Shown: positions 9,346 to 20,280, numbered from the stretch's first letter. The stretch is DNA of 64,000 nucleotides from Forficula auricularia (GCA_024734495.1 JALMQS010000055.1:10573340-10637339); one strand, 5' to 3'. A program made the numbers and translations. Notes: generated by a model from the letters alone, not told the origin.

Positions 9346-10461
9346 TAATAAAATAAATAATAATTAAATAAAAGTATTGTCTTTTATTAGTTTGTGACTA
9401 TAAAAACCTTTCAATTTAAAAATAATTGAAAAATTAAGTCCCTTAAGTTCTGGAAGAATTTTATAACAAAAAATATATTTCAAATAAAAAAAAATATTTA
9501 TTATTAATTCGATTATAGTAATTAGATTTTGGCCCCTTTTCTGAAAAAATCTCTGTCTGGAATGTATGTGTGCCATATGCGTATTAACAAATTTAATAAA
9601 AATGAAACCCAAGAATCAAAGGGCTATATAAAGTTAATAAAAACCGATTTTATGTCAAATAAAAATAAAGTAAAAATCATTTGTACCTATTATCTCTTTT
9701 ATATTTCTTTTATCTAAAAGATACGATATTTTTTTTAAATATAAAATTAGAGATAATCAGATGATTTTTAAAAATATCTCTGTTAAAAATGAAGAAAAAA
9801 GAACATAAATACTATATATTAATAATTATTTTTAAAATACAAAATTGTATTTCACGACACAGTAAAAAGTGATAAATAAATTTTTTTTATTAACTTTTCA
9901 AAATTTTTTGCCAGAGATATGACTAAATAAATAAGTATGAGTACATTCAATTCAAAGTTAACAGCCTCTTTTATTTTATTCATTAGATAATTTTTGAATA
10001 CTGAAGAAAAAGTTATTTTTAATTGAGTTTTGAAATAAAATCGCGATTTTATAATTTTTTCTAAAAATATTTTTGTTTTATAACCTCTAGTCATTGAAAT
10101 ATGTACAATCCATACTGGGATGTTAGATGAGAGTGACTACATTTATATTTAAGAGTAGTATATAGAAAATAATCGTTGAATTTTATAAGATCTTGTAAAA
10201 CCTGAGATTTATTGTTAATCTTTGCAGTATTGCAATGTCTTAGCAAATAAATACATGTGTGAAATTTCTAAAAACCTAGTGGATAGAATTGGTCGAAATT
10301 CAATAAAGTAATGCAAACGAACAAGTCGAGTATCCAGATTAAATAAAACCGTGTATAAATTAATAACAATGTTAAAGAAAAATTGGGCAACTGTCAGGTA
10401 AAGCGTATTCAAGAGAAAATGTGGCTGGTGATGAATCATGGGTTCCATCTCAAGGATCGTG
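9346..10461. other. Gene-free AT-rich stretch
   Basis: Very AT-rich DNA. Minus-strand frames of 77-82 codons (9364-9612, 9852-10094, 10215-10448) have low-complexity or hydrophobic content typical of chance frames. No repeat family was assigned. Confidence 0.4.
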
Positions 10462-11145
10462 TTATTACTTTACCATATGGTCAAGTATTGTAATCGTGCA
10501 TGAAAAAGTGTTTTTTTCAAAATGTCTAAAAAACGGCTGAAACTATTTCAATTAAAAAAATTGAGCAAAACCATGGCATTTCGGTCTACAAAAAAGCTCT
10601 AATAAGTGAACATCGAAAAAATTATATTTTTCGAGATAATAATTGTTTTGTCAAAATGTCTTTTAGTTAGTTAGTCTGTGCGTTACCAAATTTGTGGACG
10701 AGCTAGCCAAAAACTAGTGTAAATATCGAAACCAAATTTCACACGTAGTTTTGGTCCATTGAGATTAAGAGCTGATTAGATTTTGGTGCATATCGACCCA
10801 AAATTAAGGGGGGTCGAGGGGGAGGGGGGGTTAAAATTAAAAATCCTGGTCGTTTGAGCAAACTCAACCAAATTCTGTACATAACCAAAGGACCCCTGTA
10901 GCCTAAAAATGCAAAATCTAACCGCCCAAAATGGGGGGGGGGGGGTCAAAAAATGAAAATCTTGGCCATTTACCAAACTCAACCAAATTTTGTATACATA
11001 ATCAGTGGGTCCCCAGAAGTCTAAAAATGCAAAAACTAACCCCTACATGATTATAAATAATTTTATTAAATATTAAATATAAGTGAGGGGCCAGATTGTA
11101 TGGTAAAGTCAAGTGGATGGCCACATCAGAACACGTCAGCTTATT
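10462..11145 (+). mobile_element. M1 element, nearly complete
   Basis: Left end 'attactttaccatatgg' has lost a few bases of the usual CAGGGT. The body and about two internal monomers follow, then the right end to 'cacgtcagctta'. The G-runs in the monomers differ in length from other copies. Confidence 0.85.
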
Positions 11146-11610
11146 TTTTATTAATAAGTGTGGCTTTTTAGAAGGCTCGCTATTTCCGTCAGCCATAATC
11201 TCCATTAATATTTCGGAGAGTGGCTTAGATGCTTGGCCTGGGAAAAGCAACAGATATAACGAGATATATCTATTGGAGTTGTAAATTGAGTTGATAGTTG
11301 TCCCGTGTTGGACGGAATTTATGCAGAAGCTGTCTTAAAATATGCTAATCTAGAGATGTGCACGTACTTTGGATTCAAGGAATTATTTATTAGCCAGTAG
11401 TTAGCCGTTTGGGAAGAAGAAAGGGCAAACAGGCGCAAGGTATGCAACCGACACACCAGATATGCCAAGCCAAGCGATCGTGTTTCAGGGGCTAAAGCGG
11501 AGCTAATATCGATTTGTATTAGACAAGCAAATATACTAATTTGAAATAAATTCTTCATTGATTATTATATTAGTAAATGCAGTTTTTTTATAAAAAAAAC
11601 ATAAATTAAA
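11146..11610. other. Unassigned stretch of higher GC
   Basis: Base composition is more balanced than the surroundings. Frames on the minus strand (11002-11250, 11319-11558) show no recognisable motif. It could be single-copy DNA or an unrecognised repeat. Confidence 0.3.
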
Positions 11611-11652
11611 TATTCAAACGTTTCGAGAGAAATTCTTCCCTCTTCAATAAAA
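11611..11652 (-). ncRNA. Decayed hammerhead
   Basis: Minus strand TTGAAGA (C3 changed to U), a weak helix II (GGGA/TCTC), GAAA, ACGTT. Helix I pairs well across the junction (TGAA/TTTA, then ATT/AAT). The C3 change should abolish cleavage. Confidence 0.45.
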
Positions 11653-12633
11653 ATTGGAAAAAATGTTGCTTTTGAAAAAAAAACATCTTGTATATATTAT
11701 AAAGATAAATATTATGAAAAATCGACAATGCTATATATTGCTTTGGAGATGACATTACCTTGAATAAAAATAAAAAAATATAAATATTTACGAAAAATTT
11801 TAATACGAAATATTTTTGTGGAAAAATAAATATATATTTAACTTTTAAATTTCAAGTTTGCTCTGACAGACAGGCATTGTAGCGACAATAATAGAGTCCC
11901 GTTTTCATGTTTAAATGAAATTAAAAATCTGCCAAGTGCGGGCCTGGCTCAAACATCTATAATTTTGCAAGGGGTTGATAATCTGAGAAAAACTTTCAAA
12001 AGAAATTACAAGATTACATTTTTAATTTGATTAAAGAAAAGTTCTTATTTTTTTTTTTTTTTTTTGTTTGTTTGTTTTTGTTCTTGTTGTGGACTGTAGG
12101 TATACGATTTATAAATAGTAGAAAGTAAATGAATATATACGTGTTAATATTATTCCTTTAATGTATTAATAAAAATGAATATTTTGCTTGTCTTATCATC
12201 CGGGAGAATGCATTAAAAATAAAAAAAACAATTAGTAAAATTTTAAATTATATATCATGCTTTGAAATAGTTTCTGCGCATGCTCAGAAAAGCCTTTAAC
12301 TAATTAAAACATTTGTACATATACACTACTCACAGTTTCAATAATATATGGGTTATTAGGGACGATTTAACTGAGTTTGATTGTCAGCTAAATTAGCTAA
12401 AGATCAGGTATGTGGAACCATCAGTTAAAGTCAGAATTCCCCGCAATGTGTGAGCTATTTAACTATTACTTCAACTTAAGTTTAAGTAGAGGTTTGAAAA
12501 GTGATATTTCGAATTAGAAAATTTATGAGATTATCCGCATCTATATAATAACATGATAAGCTTGTTTACTATATTTTGACTAATTTCGATGTTTTAATAA
12601 TATTTTTTGTTGGCTTATTTGATAGTTAATCGA
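11653..12633. other. Gene-free AT-rich stretch with repeat R3
   Basis: 11840-11900 contains 'tttgctctgacagacaggc', a phrase shared in diverged form with 13990-14010 and 52070-52095 (family R3). A T-run lies at 12050-12066, followed by GTTT repeats. No gene was seen. Confidence 0.4.
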
Positions 12634-12727
12634 ATGTTTTCTACATTTGATTCAATCGCGAATTAAATGTAGGGAATTTTTGTCAAATATTGAGTGAAAA
12701 TAATATCTGAACTTATATATTTCTAAA
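12634..12727 (+). repeat. Stray fragment of the 445-bp satellite
   Basis: About 94 bp matches the start of the satellite unit that forms the array at 58.46-62.1 kb, including 'tagggaatttttgtcaaat' and 'gaacttatatatttctaa', with several substitutions. It ends where PLE-A2 begins. Confidence 0.8.
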
Positions 12728-12821
12728 ATGAAAGTTTTTGCCGAGAGTAGCAGAATTTTTATATTTTGAAGGAGACAATAAAAGAGTGTGTCTTCTGCTG
12801 GAATTATAAATTTTATTTATT

Positions 12822-12878
12822 TATAACGAGACTATAGTTTCGAGGGCTTTTCCCTCTTCATCAGTCTATTACAATGGA
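12822..12878 (-). ncRNA. Hammerhead ribozyme motif (subfamily A)
   Basis: Minus strand: CTGATGA (12864-12858), extra A, helix II GAGGG with CCCTC, GAAA, ACTATAGT, cleavage C at 12832. Helix I is as in the other A copies. Confidence 0.8.
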
Positions 12879-13024
12879 TTCACAGGAATTAATTTATGAA
12901 TGAAAGGTTAAAATCTTTCATGTGATTAGGTTAAGAAATTATACAGGGTGGGCTAGTTAAGAATTGAAATTTATACTTGTTTTATTATTTTGGCTGTAGG
13001 TGGCGTTCGCGAAGTTCACGAAGT

Positions 13025-13308
13025 TTATATTTTAACGGCTATTTTTAAAATAAAGCTTTCGGGAATTTCTATTTTCCGATTTAAGAATTTTTTTGGTGAA
13101 TTATTGTATGATTTTAAAATTTCTAACGATTCGTAAATACTAATTTTTAAGGGATATAATTCTGATCTAATTAATTTAATATTTGATTCATCTGGAAAAC
13201 AATGTTTCTCGGAGATTAAATGGTCTGCAAATGCACTATGCCCCGAACCCCCTTTAAAAACTCGTTTGTGTTCCGAAATGCGTGTGTTTAAATGTCGTTC
13301 TGTTTGAG
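13025..13308 (-). pseudogene. PLE GIY-YIG endonuclease C-terminal tail
   Basis: About 93 codons are homologous to the PLE-A1 tail: LNTRISEHKRVFKGG, HLISEKHCFPDES, then a stop at 13025. The GIY and YIG motifs are cut off at about 13309. The longer apparent frame to 13444 is a chimera in which the first 45 or so codons come from Helitron-like and N1 DNA read in the wrong strand. Confidence 0.8.
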
Positions 13309-13405
13309 GTGGGTGGGGTGTGTGGGCGGAGGTTGGGTACCGGTGCTTGGTGCGGGGGGAGCAGGGTGTGAGGGGGGTTGGGGGGTTCAGAGAGCGTGCC
13401 TTGCA
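13309..13405 (+). mobile_element. Helitron-like 3' terminal fragment
   Basis: A G-rich tract ('gggtggggtgtgtgggcgg') is followed by 'gcgtgccttgcagctag' and then AT-rich flank. A terminal CTAG after a GC-rich segment resembles Helitron 3' ends and the element at 21967-22673. No autonomous genes are present. Confidence 0.5.
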
Positions 13406-13860
13406 GCTAGTAATATAAATATAATTATTGAATAATAGATACATAGTTACATCAATGGGAACACCAAAAATTCTCGAATCATCTTTATTTATTCCTTTTT
13501 TTGTATTATTACTATTTTAATAATTCCTCAGCGAGCACAATTTTTATTCGACTAAACCTCGTCTGGTCTTGTCTTTGACATGCTTGTAGTGGAAAATATA
13601 CCGGGCAGGGACTTCAAACCTTCTATCGGTATCATTTTCGGAAAAATCATTCATTTTCATTGCCCTTTAAAACTATGCAACAATTTTATTCCATTTCGAG
13701 AAAAAATATAATTTTCAAAACAAAAAATGTTTTTATAGAAATATTTGAAATAACGGATAATAATTTGAAAATTTAAACATTCTCCTGAAATTTTGATATC
13801 GACCTTATATATTTATAAAAATACTTTAAATGTTTGAAATTTTAGGGATGCGATATATAT
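13406..13860 (-). mobile_element. N1 element fragment, copy 2
   Basis: Read on the minus strand this matches the left third of N1 copy 1 (21590-21966 plus 22674-22720), for example 'aagatgattcgagaatttt' and 'gtcgaataaaaattgt'. It ends at GGGATGC beside a (TA)n run. It preserves the empty site of the Helitron found in copy 1. Confidence 0.75.
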
Positions 13861-14956
13861 ATATATATTAATGAAAAATTTAACCTTCTCCAAAATAATC
13901 AGGCACTTGAATAACTAGGATTTTTTTGATTTTGAGGAAAATAAATACAAATGTTAAGTTTATATCTTATTTAGTTTAAGAGTAACTATGCTCTGACATA
14001 CAGACATCAGTGATACGCTACTAATACGGTTCAACTCTGTTAAAAAATTAAATTTGCCAAACAATTTTGGCCATTTTGTATTTTCAAATGGCCAATATGG
14101 TTGTGTTGTTTTTTAACTTCCTCCTTTTGTTGCCTACACCTTTATGAAAGGATCTTTTCTTTTGGTTAAAATTTTATTGCCGTTCCCTAATATGTCTTTA
14201 TTTTGTTATTTGAGGAATGTTTAAAACAAAGTAATCTCATTGGCTAGTTTATCACGCCTATATTCTCAAAATTGGGAGGAGCTTGGGAAGAAAATGGACG
14301 ATATTTGTTTACATTTTAAGGGTTCAGTAGTTGTTAATAAGAGTACTTATCAATTATTTGTTTAAGTATGTTTATTAGCGTGTAAAAGACTCGTACCTCT
14401 TACAATTTATCACCTATTGTCATAATTATAATTTCATGAAAGAATGCGTTTATTATCTATTATCGATGTCACTTGTTTAAAGTAATTAATTTTATTCACC
14501 TTTACAAACAAAAAGTGTAGTCTTTCAAGTTGGATATTGTTGAAAAAGTCCTTTGCTATCCTATTAAAGATGCTTTCTTGTAATTTGTAATGTAAGCTTT
14601 ATGAGCACTGAAAGTCATTTGTAATGTAACCCCCTCCTCCTTCAATTTCCCAACACTTTGATTTAAAAATGTGTAATAATTTATGAAAGCAATTCAGGAT
14701 GAGTACTTTCGATTAAAGTTATTTTGGATGCTATAAAAGAATTAGTTTAAACGGCAGATTAATCATTTTTTTACATAAACAGCCAAGACAGAGTCTCAAT
14801 ACGATCGTTTTCCAGATATTTGTGTAATACCTAATAAATATTTAAAATGAGGAGAGGGGCCCGGTTAAGTTCTTGGTGGCCCTGCATGTACCCCATCGAA
14901 ATGAACTGATTTTACTTAAAAGAAAGGCGCACATAGAAGATACAACACCTATATAT
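13861..14956. other. Gene-free stretch with R3 repeat
   Basis: 13890-14060 resembles 51960-52150 (family R3: 'ctccaaaataatcagg', 'gctctgacatacag'). The remainder is AT-rich with no recognised feature. Confidence 0.4.
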
Positions 14957-16020
14957 ATATGGCTGATTCTAAAAAAATCGAAATTGATGTCCTTGTTGAT
15001 TCCTGTGAAATGAGATCCTAAGTTTTCGTAACAAAGAATTTTTTATGAAACTACATCCCTAGGCGTACCAAATTATAAAACATATTTATCTTTTTTATAT
15101 TAAATAAAAAATATATGTTCAAGTAAATACCCTAAAAATCATTCCCTCACTGTGTCCCAACCGCCAAATTCACATAGATTCAAAGACCTAATTCGAAAAG
15201 TTTCTTATAACTGTCTACTATCTTATTATTTATTCATATATAATAGTACTGGCTGTACATAAATGTGTATTTAGTTTAAACACGACAAACGGAAAAGTCC
15301 CAAAATATATTTTTAAATTCGTCCTTAAAAAACGAATCATTCCCTCACCCTTGTGTAAAAGTAGGATTAAAACATAATTTCAAATTATATAGTGAACGCC
15401 TCCTTATTGTTTTTAGAAGTTGGCAATATTGATATTCTAAAAATATGCCAGACTGGACTATGAGTTATGAGATTTAGTGTTAAAACTATTAAAAATATTT
15501 TTTTCTCCAAGTTTACATTTTGGACCGTCATTCTCTCACCCAATGTTTTAAAAAGTTAAGCGCTTATTTATGTATCATTTATCATATATTTGTGGGTGTT
15601 TCTAGTATTAATAAAGTATCGTACATTCACATGGGAAATTATAAGGTTATTTTTTCTACTTTTGTGCAATAATGTTTCGTTTCCTCATTCCCTCACCTCC
15701 CTCATGCAAATTGTTGGTGTTGGTGTTCTAAGCGACGGTCCAGTAAACCAGTACAAGAACAAGTTTATGTTCCATGTTGTCTCTCACCATTTATCATATT
15801 TTTTCCGGGTATCACATATTTTTTTGGAACTATTCTGAACCCATAACTATATGGACCCCTCACCCCCCTTAAAGTCAAAAAAGTTGGGGACCACTATAAC
15901 GTTTTAGACAATTAGCCCAAGTACTATCAAATTAACAAAAGAAATTCCATAATAATTAAAAAAAAATTCCATCAAATTATCAAAGTCATTTTTCGATTTT
16001 TTTTGAGAATCAGCCATATA
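14957..16020. mobile_element. TIR element with internal repeats (unassigned)
   Basis: Ends are inverted copies of about 30 bp: 'atatatggctgattct' followed by AAAAAAATCGA at 14957, and its complement ending at 16020. Inside, the motif CATTCCCTCAC (one copy CATTCTCTCAC) recurs at about 15140, 15338, 15529 and 15686, spaced 157-198 bp, suggesting four diverged tandem units. No transposase was seen. The 82-codon frame at 15590-15838 is not convincing. Confidence 0.6.
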
Positions 16021-16320
16021 TGTCTTAACAGATTTGCATTACCGGATCAAGATATAAAGTGATCAAGTGCAATAGTCGAGACGAAGTTGTCTGTGCACGC
16101 GGGTTTTGAAGGATTGTCTTAATTGTTACAATCAGAAAAAGGGGAGGAAGAAAGAGCGTTCCACTCCCTAGAAGTCATGGAGATAAACGTGTTGGCAAAT
16201 GAAGTGTTTTTGCACTTTCCATTTCGATTTCGAAGGGCGATGGGAGTCTGCATATCGCCAAGTAGTTAATAGAGTAAAGGGTGTGTAGTTTCACAGTGAA
16301 TGAAATAAAACTTCAAAGAG

Positions 16321-16378
16321 GTTTATACAAACTCAATATATTTCGGATTATTAGTCCATCATCAGGAGTTTACAAGTT
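16321..16378 (-). ncRNA. Hammerhead ribozyme motif (subfamily D)
   Basis: Minus strand: CTGATGA (16365-16359), extra T, GGA/TCC helix II, GAAA, ATATAT helix III, H17 = T. Helix I has six pairs (AAACTC with GAGTTT). Confidence 0.7.
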
Positions 16379-16391
16379 AATAGTTTTAGTA

Positions 16392-16456
16392 TTAACTTGT
16401 AAACTCCTGATGATGGACTAATAATCTGAAATATATTGAGTTTGTATAAACCTCTT
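16392..16456 (+). ncRNA. Hammerhead ribozyme motif (subfamily D), weakened
   Basis: CTGATGA at 16407-16413. It is the mirror copy of the previous motif, but one C of helix II is T (GGA with TCT), leaving a wobble pair next to GAAA. Confidence 0.6.
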
Positions 16457-16563
16457 TGAGTTTTATTTCATTCATTGTGAAACTACACACCCTTTACTCT
16501 ATTAACTAACATCATGTTTCACCTAAAACCTACACCACTTTCCATAAGTAATATCGCCAAGTA

Positions 16564-18055
16564 TCTTAACTTATAGAAGCACATGCCGTAATAATTTTCA
16601 TTAAAAATAGAGAAAACGAGGAAACTCTTCTTCCTTGAGACAGTATATAAGGATCGTTTTGTCAATTAGTCGTCGAAGAGCTCGCCTTTTAAGTGAATTC
16701 ACTGTATGCACTTATAACCTATCCATTCATCGAGTCAAGAACTAATATTTACATACATTCACTAAGTCTTTCAGAGTAATTTGAGCCACCTAATAAAGTT
16801 AATATCATCACAGCTGTCGAGTCTATGTACTTTGTAGCGAACAAGTTTCTGTTTATTTATTCTCAATACATCAATCAACACTTAAACGCTTCTTAAATAA
16901 TAAACCCATCATTTTCTTAATTTAATATACTTTGATAAAAAACTATTATTAATGTAGTACCTATATAAAATATATAATACATATTACTTTACTATCTAAT
17001 TATTTAAAATAAATTTAGTTGTGTATATCATTTTATATTAAGAAGATAGATGGCGTTATTCGTTATAGAAACGGATAGAAATCCCACGTTGGTTTGAAAG
17101 GTATGCACTCTCACGGGTAATCCCCGAACTACTACGCGCCAAGCTATTTTATTAGCCAAGATAAATTATTATAGATATTGTTTATTTATTAGAATTTTAT
17201 TCTTTTAAATTCTTTTCTCGTTTAAACCCACACATTTTTTTCTTGAATTATCAGATTGCTTCCTAGATAAATAAATATAGATACTTTATGCCTTTAGGAA
17301 GTTTTATTTTTCTTCTTTTTTTTAATTATTTCTTTAAAAAAGAAAATGAGGAGGATTGAATTATAGGGCCTGGTTAGAAAACTAACAAGTGGAGCAATGG
17401 ACTAAAATAATGTGAGTTTTGAAGAATATTATAGATCAGTAGTAATTTTTTTTCTATTTCTAATCTGAAGAGAATAAAATCGATATGTTTGTATGTACAC
17501 AAAGTTAGTAAAAAATAAAAACAAGGAAACAAATCTAATTAAGATATGGAAATAATTAGAAAAAATTTTATATAGAAAAAATATAAATAATAATTGTATT
17601 AGTGTTAATTTATTCATGTATTCATTCGCATAAGAAATAAAGTGCCTAATAGATTCTTAGGTATAGAAGTAGAATGCAAAGAAATGAAATAAATATAAAT
17701 TGAAGAAACAAGGTAACGTGTACAAAACTCAGAAGATACAATGTGTGTAAAATGTTAGTGACTTGTGCAATTTTTTACAACCCTTTCCTTAAGAAAGCAA
17801 AATTTTATCAGCGTTGAATTAAATAGCAATCTCACTAAAAAAGAGTTTAACCCAAAGATGGATTGTAACAACTTATTTTAGAATAGAAAAAAAAGTAAAA
17901 AACACGAAGTCTGTCATGTCCAACATACAATTAAAAACAAACATAGCATAGGGCAAAAAAAATATGCTATGGAGAGTCAGCGGAAGGTTTGCCCTGGGAA
18001 GCTGAAACTAGCCATATGGATGAAACTAGTGATTCAAATTTCAGCTTATTATTAT
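16564..18055. other. Gene-free stretch
   Basis: No coding sequence or known repeat was identified over about 1.5 kb. Composition is more balanced at 16564-16860 and 17040-17160 than elsewhere. This could be single-copy DNA. Confidence 0.35.
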
Positions 18056-18797
18056 TAACCGACTTCAAAAAAGGAGGAGGTTCTCTATTCGACTGAATTT
18101 TTTTTTTTTTTTTTTTTTTGTGCCTATGTTACCTCATATCTCCGCCAATTCTCAACCGATTTTAAAAATTTTTTTTGCATTGGGTCCAGTCTAGCTTCCG
18201 ATTGGTCCCATTTTTTTCGTATTTTTTTCATAGGTATTAGACCTTTTTTATTAGGTTTGTTTAGACCTAACCTCTTTGTTTATGAACCGATTTCGATGGT
18301 TCTTTTTTTATCCGAAAGGGGATGTCTTAGGGATGGTGTCATATTAATTTGGTCAAGTTCTGATGATATGATCACTATTAATAACATCACTAAAAAGAGA
18401 AAAATAAAAATAATTTTTAAGAAAAAAATAAAAACCGACTTCAAAAAATTAAATGCAACAAATAAAATACACTAAAAGGTATAAAATAATTATTACCTTA
18501 TTTAGTTACAACTAAACGACGAAATATTAACATGAAATTACTTTTTGAAGTTGGTGCCAAACATATACCTTTTATGAATCGCACTCGACGGATCTTACTT
18601 AGTACGTTTGGAGGGTATGCTCGCTTATAGGTATAGTTAGTTTGGCACCGACTTCAAAAAGTAATTTCATGTTAATATTTCGTCGTTTAGTTGTAACTAA
18701 ATAAGGTAATAATTATTTTATACCTTTTAGTGTATTTTATTTGTTGCATTTAATTTTTGAAGTCGGTTTTTATTTTTTTCTTAAAAATTATTTTTTC
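18056..18797. mobile_element. T element (GAAGTCGGTT ends), copy A
   Basis: Left end TTAACCGACTTC followed by 'aaaaaaggaggaggttctc' is the reverse complement of the right end of copy B. Inverted arms (18431-18530 and 18660-18780) flank a centre with 'cgcactcgacggatcttac', also present in copy B at 6680-6705. Non-coding; the 72-codon frame at 18257 is incidental. Confidence 0.7.
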
Positions 18798-18820
18798 ATG
18801 AGCTCTTCATAGAATAAGTG

Positions 18821-18852
<32 letters not shown>

Positions 18853-19075
18853 AGCATTTTCTCATCTGGAAGTTTTGAAGCTAGATAGTCCCAAAATTAA
18901 TCACATTTTGGCATCACAGCAGATTTTCTACGAGATTCGTCTTTCTATTATTTTCTCTTTTTCGCGGGTGAAGGAATCCAGACATATTGGCGGCACACAT
19001 GAAAAATTATATATTTAAAAATTCAAATTTCGCATTTAAGATGGACATTTCTACTTCCTGACTCCTTTTTCAGTA

Positions 19076-19122
19076 CAAGAATCCTGAAGAAGGAGGGAAG
19101 ATCCTCCGAAACGTCGGTTTCA
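19076..19122 (+). ncRNA. Hammerhead ribozyme motif 1 of tandem locus
   Basis: CTGAAGA at 19084-19090, extra A, helix II GGAGG/CCTCC with loop GAAGAT, GAAA, palindromic ACGT, cleavage after C19115. Helix I: GAATC with GGTTT (five pairs including wobbles). Confidence 0.7.
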
Positions 19123-19162
19123 AAAAATTCTAAAACGAAAACCTTCATATAAATACTCTTTT

Positions 19163-19541
19163 TGTATACATAATCAGTGGACCCCCAGAAGTCTAAAAAT
19201 GCAAAATCTAACCGCCCAAAATGGGGAGGGGGGGGGTCAAAAAATGAAAATCTTGGCCATTTACCAAACTCAACCAAATTTTGTATACACAATCAGTGGG
19301 TCCCCAGAAGTCTAAAAATGCAAAAACTAACCGCCCAAAATGGGGGGTCCAAAAATGAAAATCTTGGCCATTTACCAAACTCAACCAAATTTTGTATACA
19401 TAATCAGTGGACCCCCAGAAGTCTAAAAATGCAAAAACTAACCGCCCAAAATGGGGGGTCCAAAAATGAAAATCTTGGCCATTTACCAAACTCAACCAAA
19501 TTTTGTATACATAATCAGTGGGTCCCCAGAAGTCTAAAAAT
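19163..19541 (+). repeat. M1 monomer array 1 (about 111-119 bp units)
   Basis: Successive GTATAC motifs lie near 19164, 19283, 19394 and 19505. The monomer is the one found inside M1 elements, but no M1 ends are present. Frames on both strands track the monomer and are not genes. Confidence 0.8.
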
Positions 19542-19624
19542 AGATGCACATTTCTACTTCCTGTCTCCTTTGCACTGAAAAAGAAGACAGTAAAGAAAAA
19601 TTCTATATGCTTCCTTCAGTGGTC

Positions 19625-19675
19625 CTTTTGAATCCTGAAGAGGGAGGGAAGATCCTCCGAAATGTCGGTTTCAAA
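19625..19675 (+). ncRNA. Hammerhead ribozyme motif 2 of tandem locus
   Basis: CTGAAGA at 19635-19641, extra G, GGAGG/CCTCC helix II, GAAA, helix III ATGT, cleavage after C19666. Helix I extends beyond motif 1 (TTTTGAATC with GGTTTCAAAA, one mismatch). Confidence 0.7.
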
Positions 19676-19712
19676 AAATTCTAAAACGAAAACCTTCATA
19701 TAAATACTCTTT

Positions 19713-20090
19713 TTGTATACATAATCAGTGGACCCCCAGAAGTCTAAAAATGCAAAATCTAACCGCCCAAAATGGGGAGGGGGGAGTCAAAAAATGAAAA
19801 TCTTGGCCATTTACCAAACTCAACCAAATTTTGTATACACAATCAGTGGGTCCCCAGAAGTCTAAAAATGCAAAAACTAACCGCCCAAAATGGTGGGTCC
19901 AAAAATGAAAATCTTGGCCATTTACCAAACTCAACCAAATTTTGTATACACAATCAGTGGGTCCCCAGAAGTCTAAAATGCAAAAACTAACCGCCCAAAA
20001 TGGTGGGTCCAAAAATGAAAATCTTGGCCATTTACCAAACTCAACCAAATTTTGTATACACAATCAGTAGGTCCCCAGAAGTCTAAAAAT
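19713..20090 (+). repeat. M1 monomer array 2
   Basis: A second array has the same number of monomers and the same junctions as array 1, so the whole unit was duplicated after the monomers were acquired. Confidence 0.8.
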
Positions 20091-20185
20091 AGATGGACAT
20101 TTCTACTTCCTGTCTCCTTTTTCAGTATTCTTGCACTGAAAAAGAAGACAGTAAAGAAAAATTCTATATGCTTCCTTCAGTGGTC

Positions 20186-20236
20186 CTTTTGCATCCTGAA
20201 GAGGGAGGGAAGATCCTCCGAAATGTCGGTTTCAAA
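20186..20236 (+). ncRNA. Hammerhead ribozyme motif 3 of tandem locus
   Basis: CTGAAGA at 20196-20202, extra G, GGAGG/CCTCC, GAAA, ATGT, cleavage after C20227. It is followed by a small inverted repeat, CCAATAAA/TTTATTGG, at 20258-20279. Confidence 0.7.
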
Positions 20237-20280
20237 AAATTCTAAAACGAAAACCTTCCAATAAATACTCTTTTATTGGA

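Larger units (their letters stand above)
12728..13308 (-). mobile_element. Penelope-like element fragment PLE-A2
   Basis: It has the same outer end, pLTR, hammerhead and coding tail as PLE-A1, in the same orientation ('tttttgccgagagtagcag' at about 12735). The upstream half is missing: at about 13309 it passes abruptly into a GC-rich Helitron-like end. There is no second pLTR, and no target duplication can be defined. Confidence 0.8.
16252..16563. mobile_element. Fold-back pLTR element, subfamily D, with 13-bp TSD
   Basis: The insert 16265-16550 lies between exact copies of ATATCGCCAAGTA (16252-16264 and 16551-16563). Arms of about 118 bp are near-perfect inverted copies around 16385, each with a hammerhead core. 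'gtttcacctaaaacctac' near the right end is shared with PLE-3 ends. Confidence 0.85.
19041..20280 (+). mobile_element. Retrozyme-like tandem hammerhead repeat with M1-derived cargo
   Basis: Three copies of a hammerhead-bearing block lie in direct tandem, their cleavage sites at 19115, 19666 and 20227, so the units are 551 and 561 bp. Each complete unit is hammerhead, then 'ctaaaacgaaaaccttc', then an array of M1 monomers, then 'ggacatttctacttcctg', then the next hammerhead. There is no coding sequence. Self-cleavage of a through-transcript would release RNAs of about 551 and 561 nt. Tandem hammerhead units are the defining layout of animal retrozymes; the M1 cargo is the unusual part. Confidence 0.7.

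Noticed and set aside
19177..20063. Repetitive reading frames of 70-133 codons on both strands
   Set aside because: They follow the M1 monomer period, occur on both strands and contain no family motif. The same holds for frames at 2137-2377, 34119-34491, 42527-42721 and 63593-63820.
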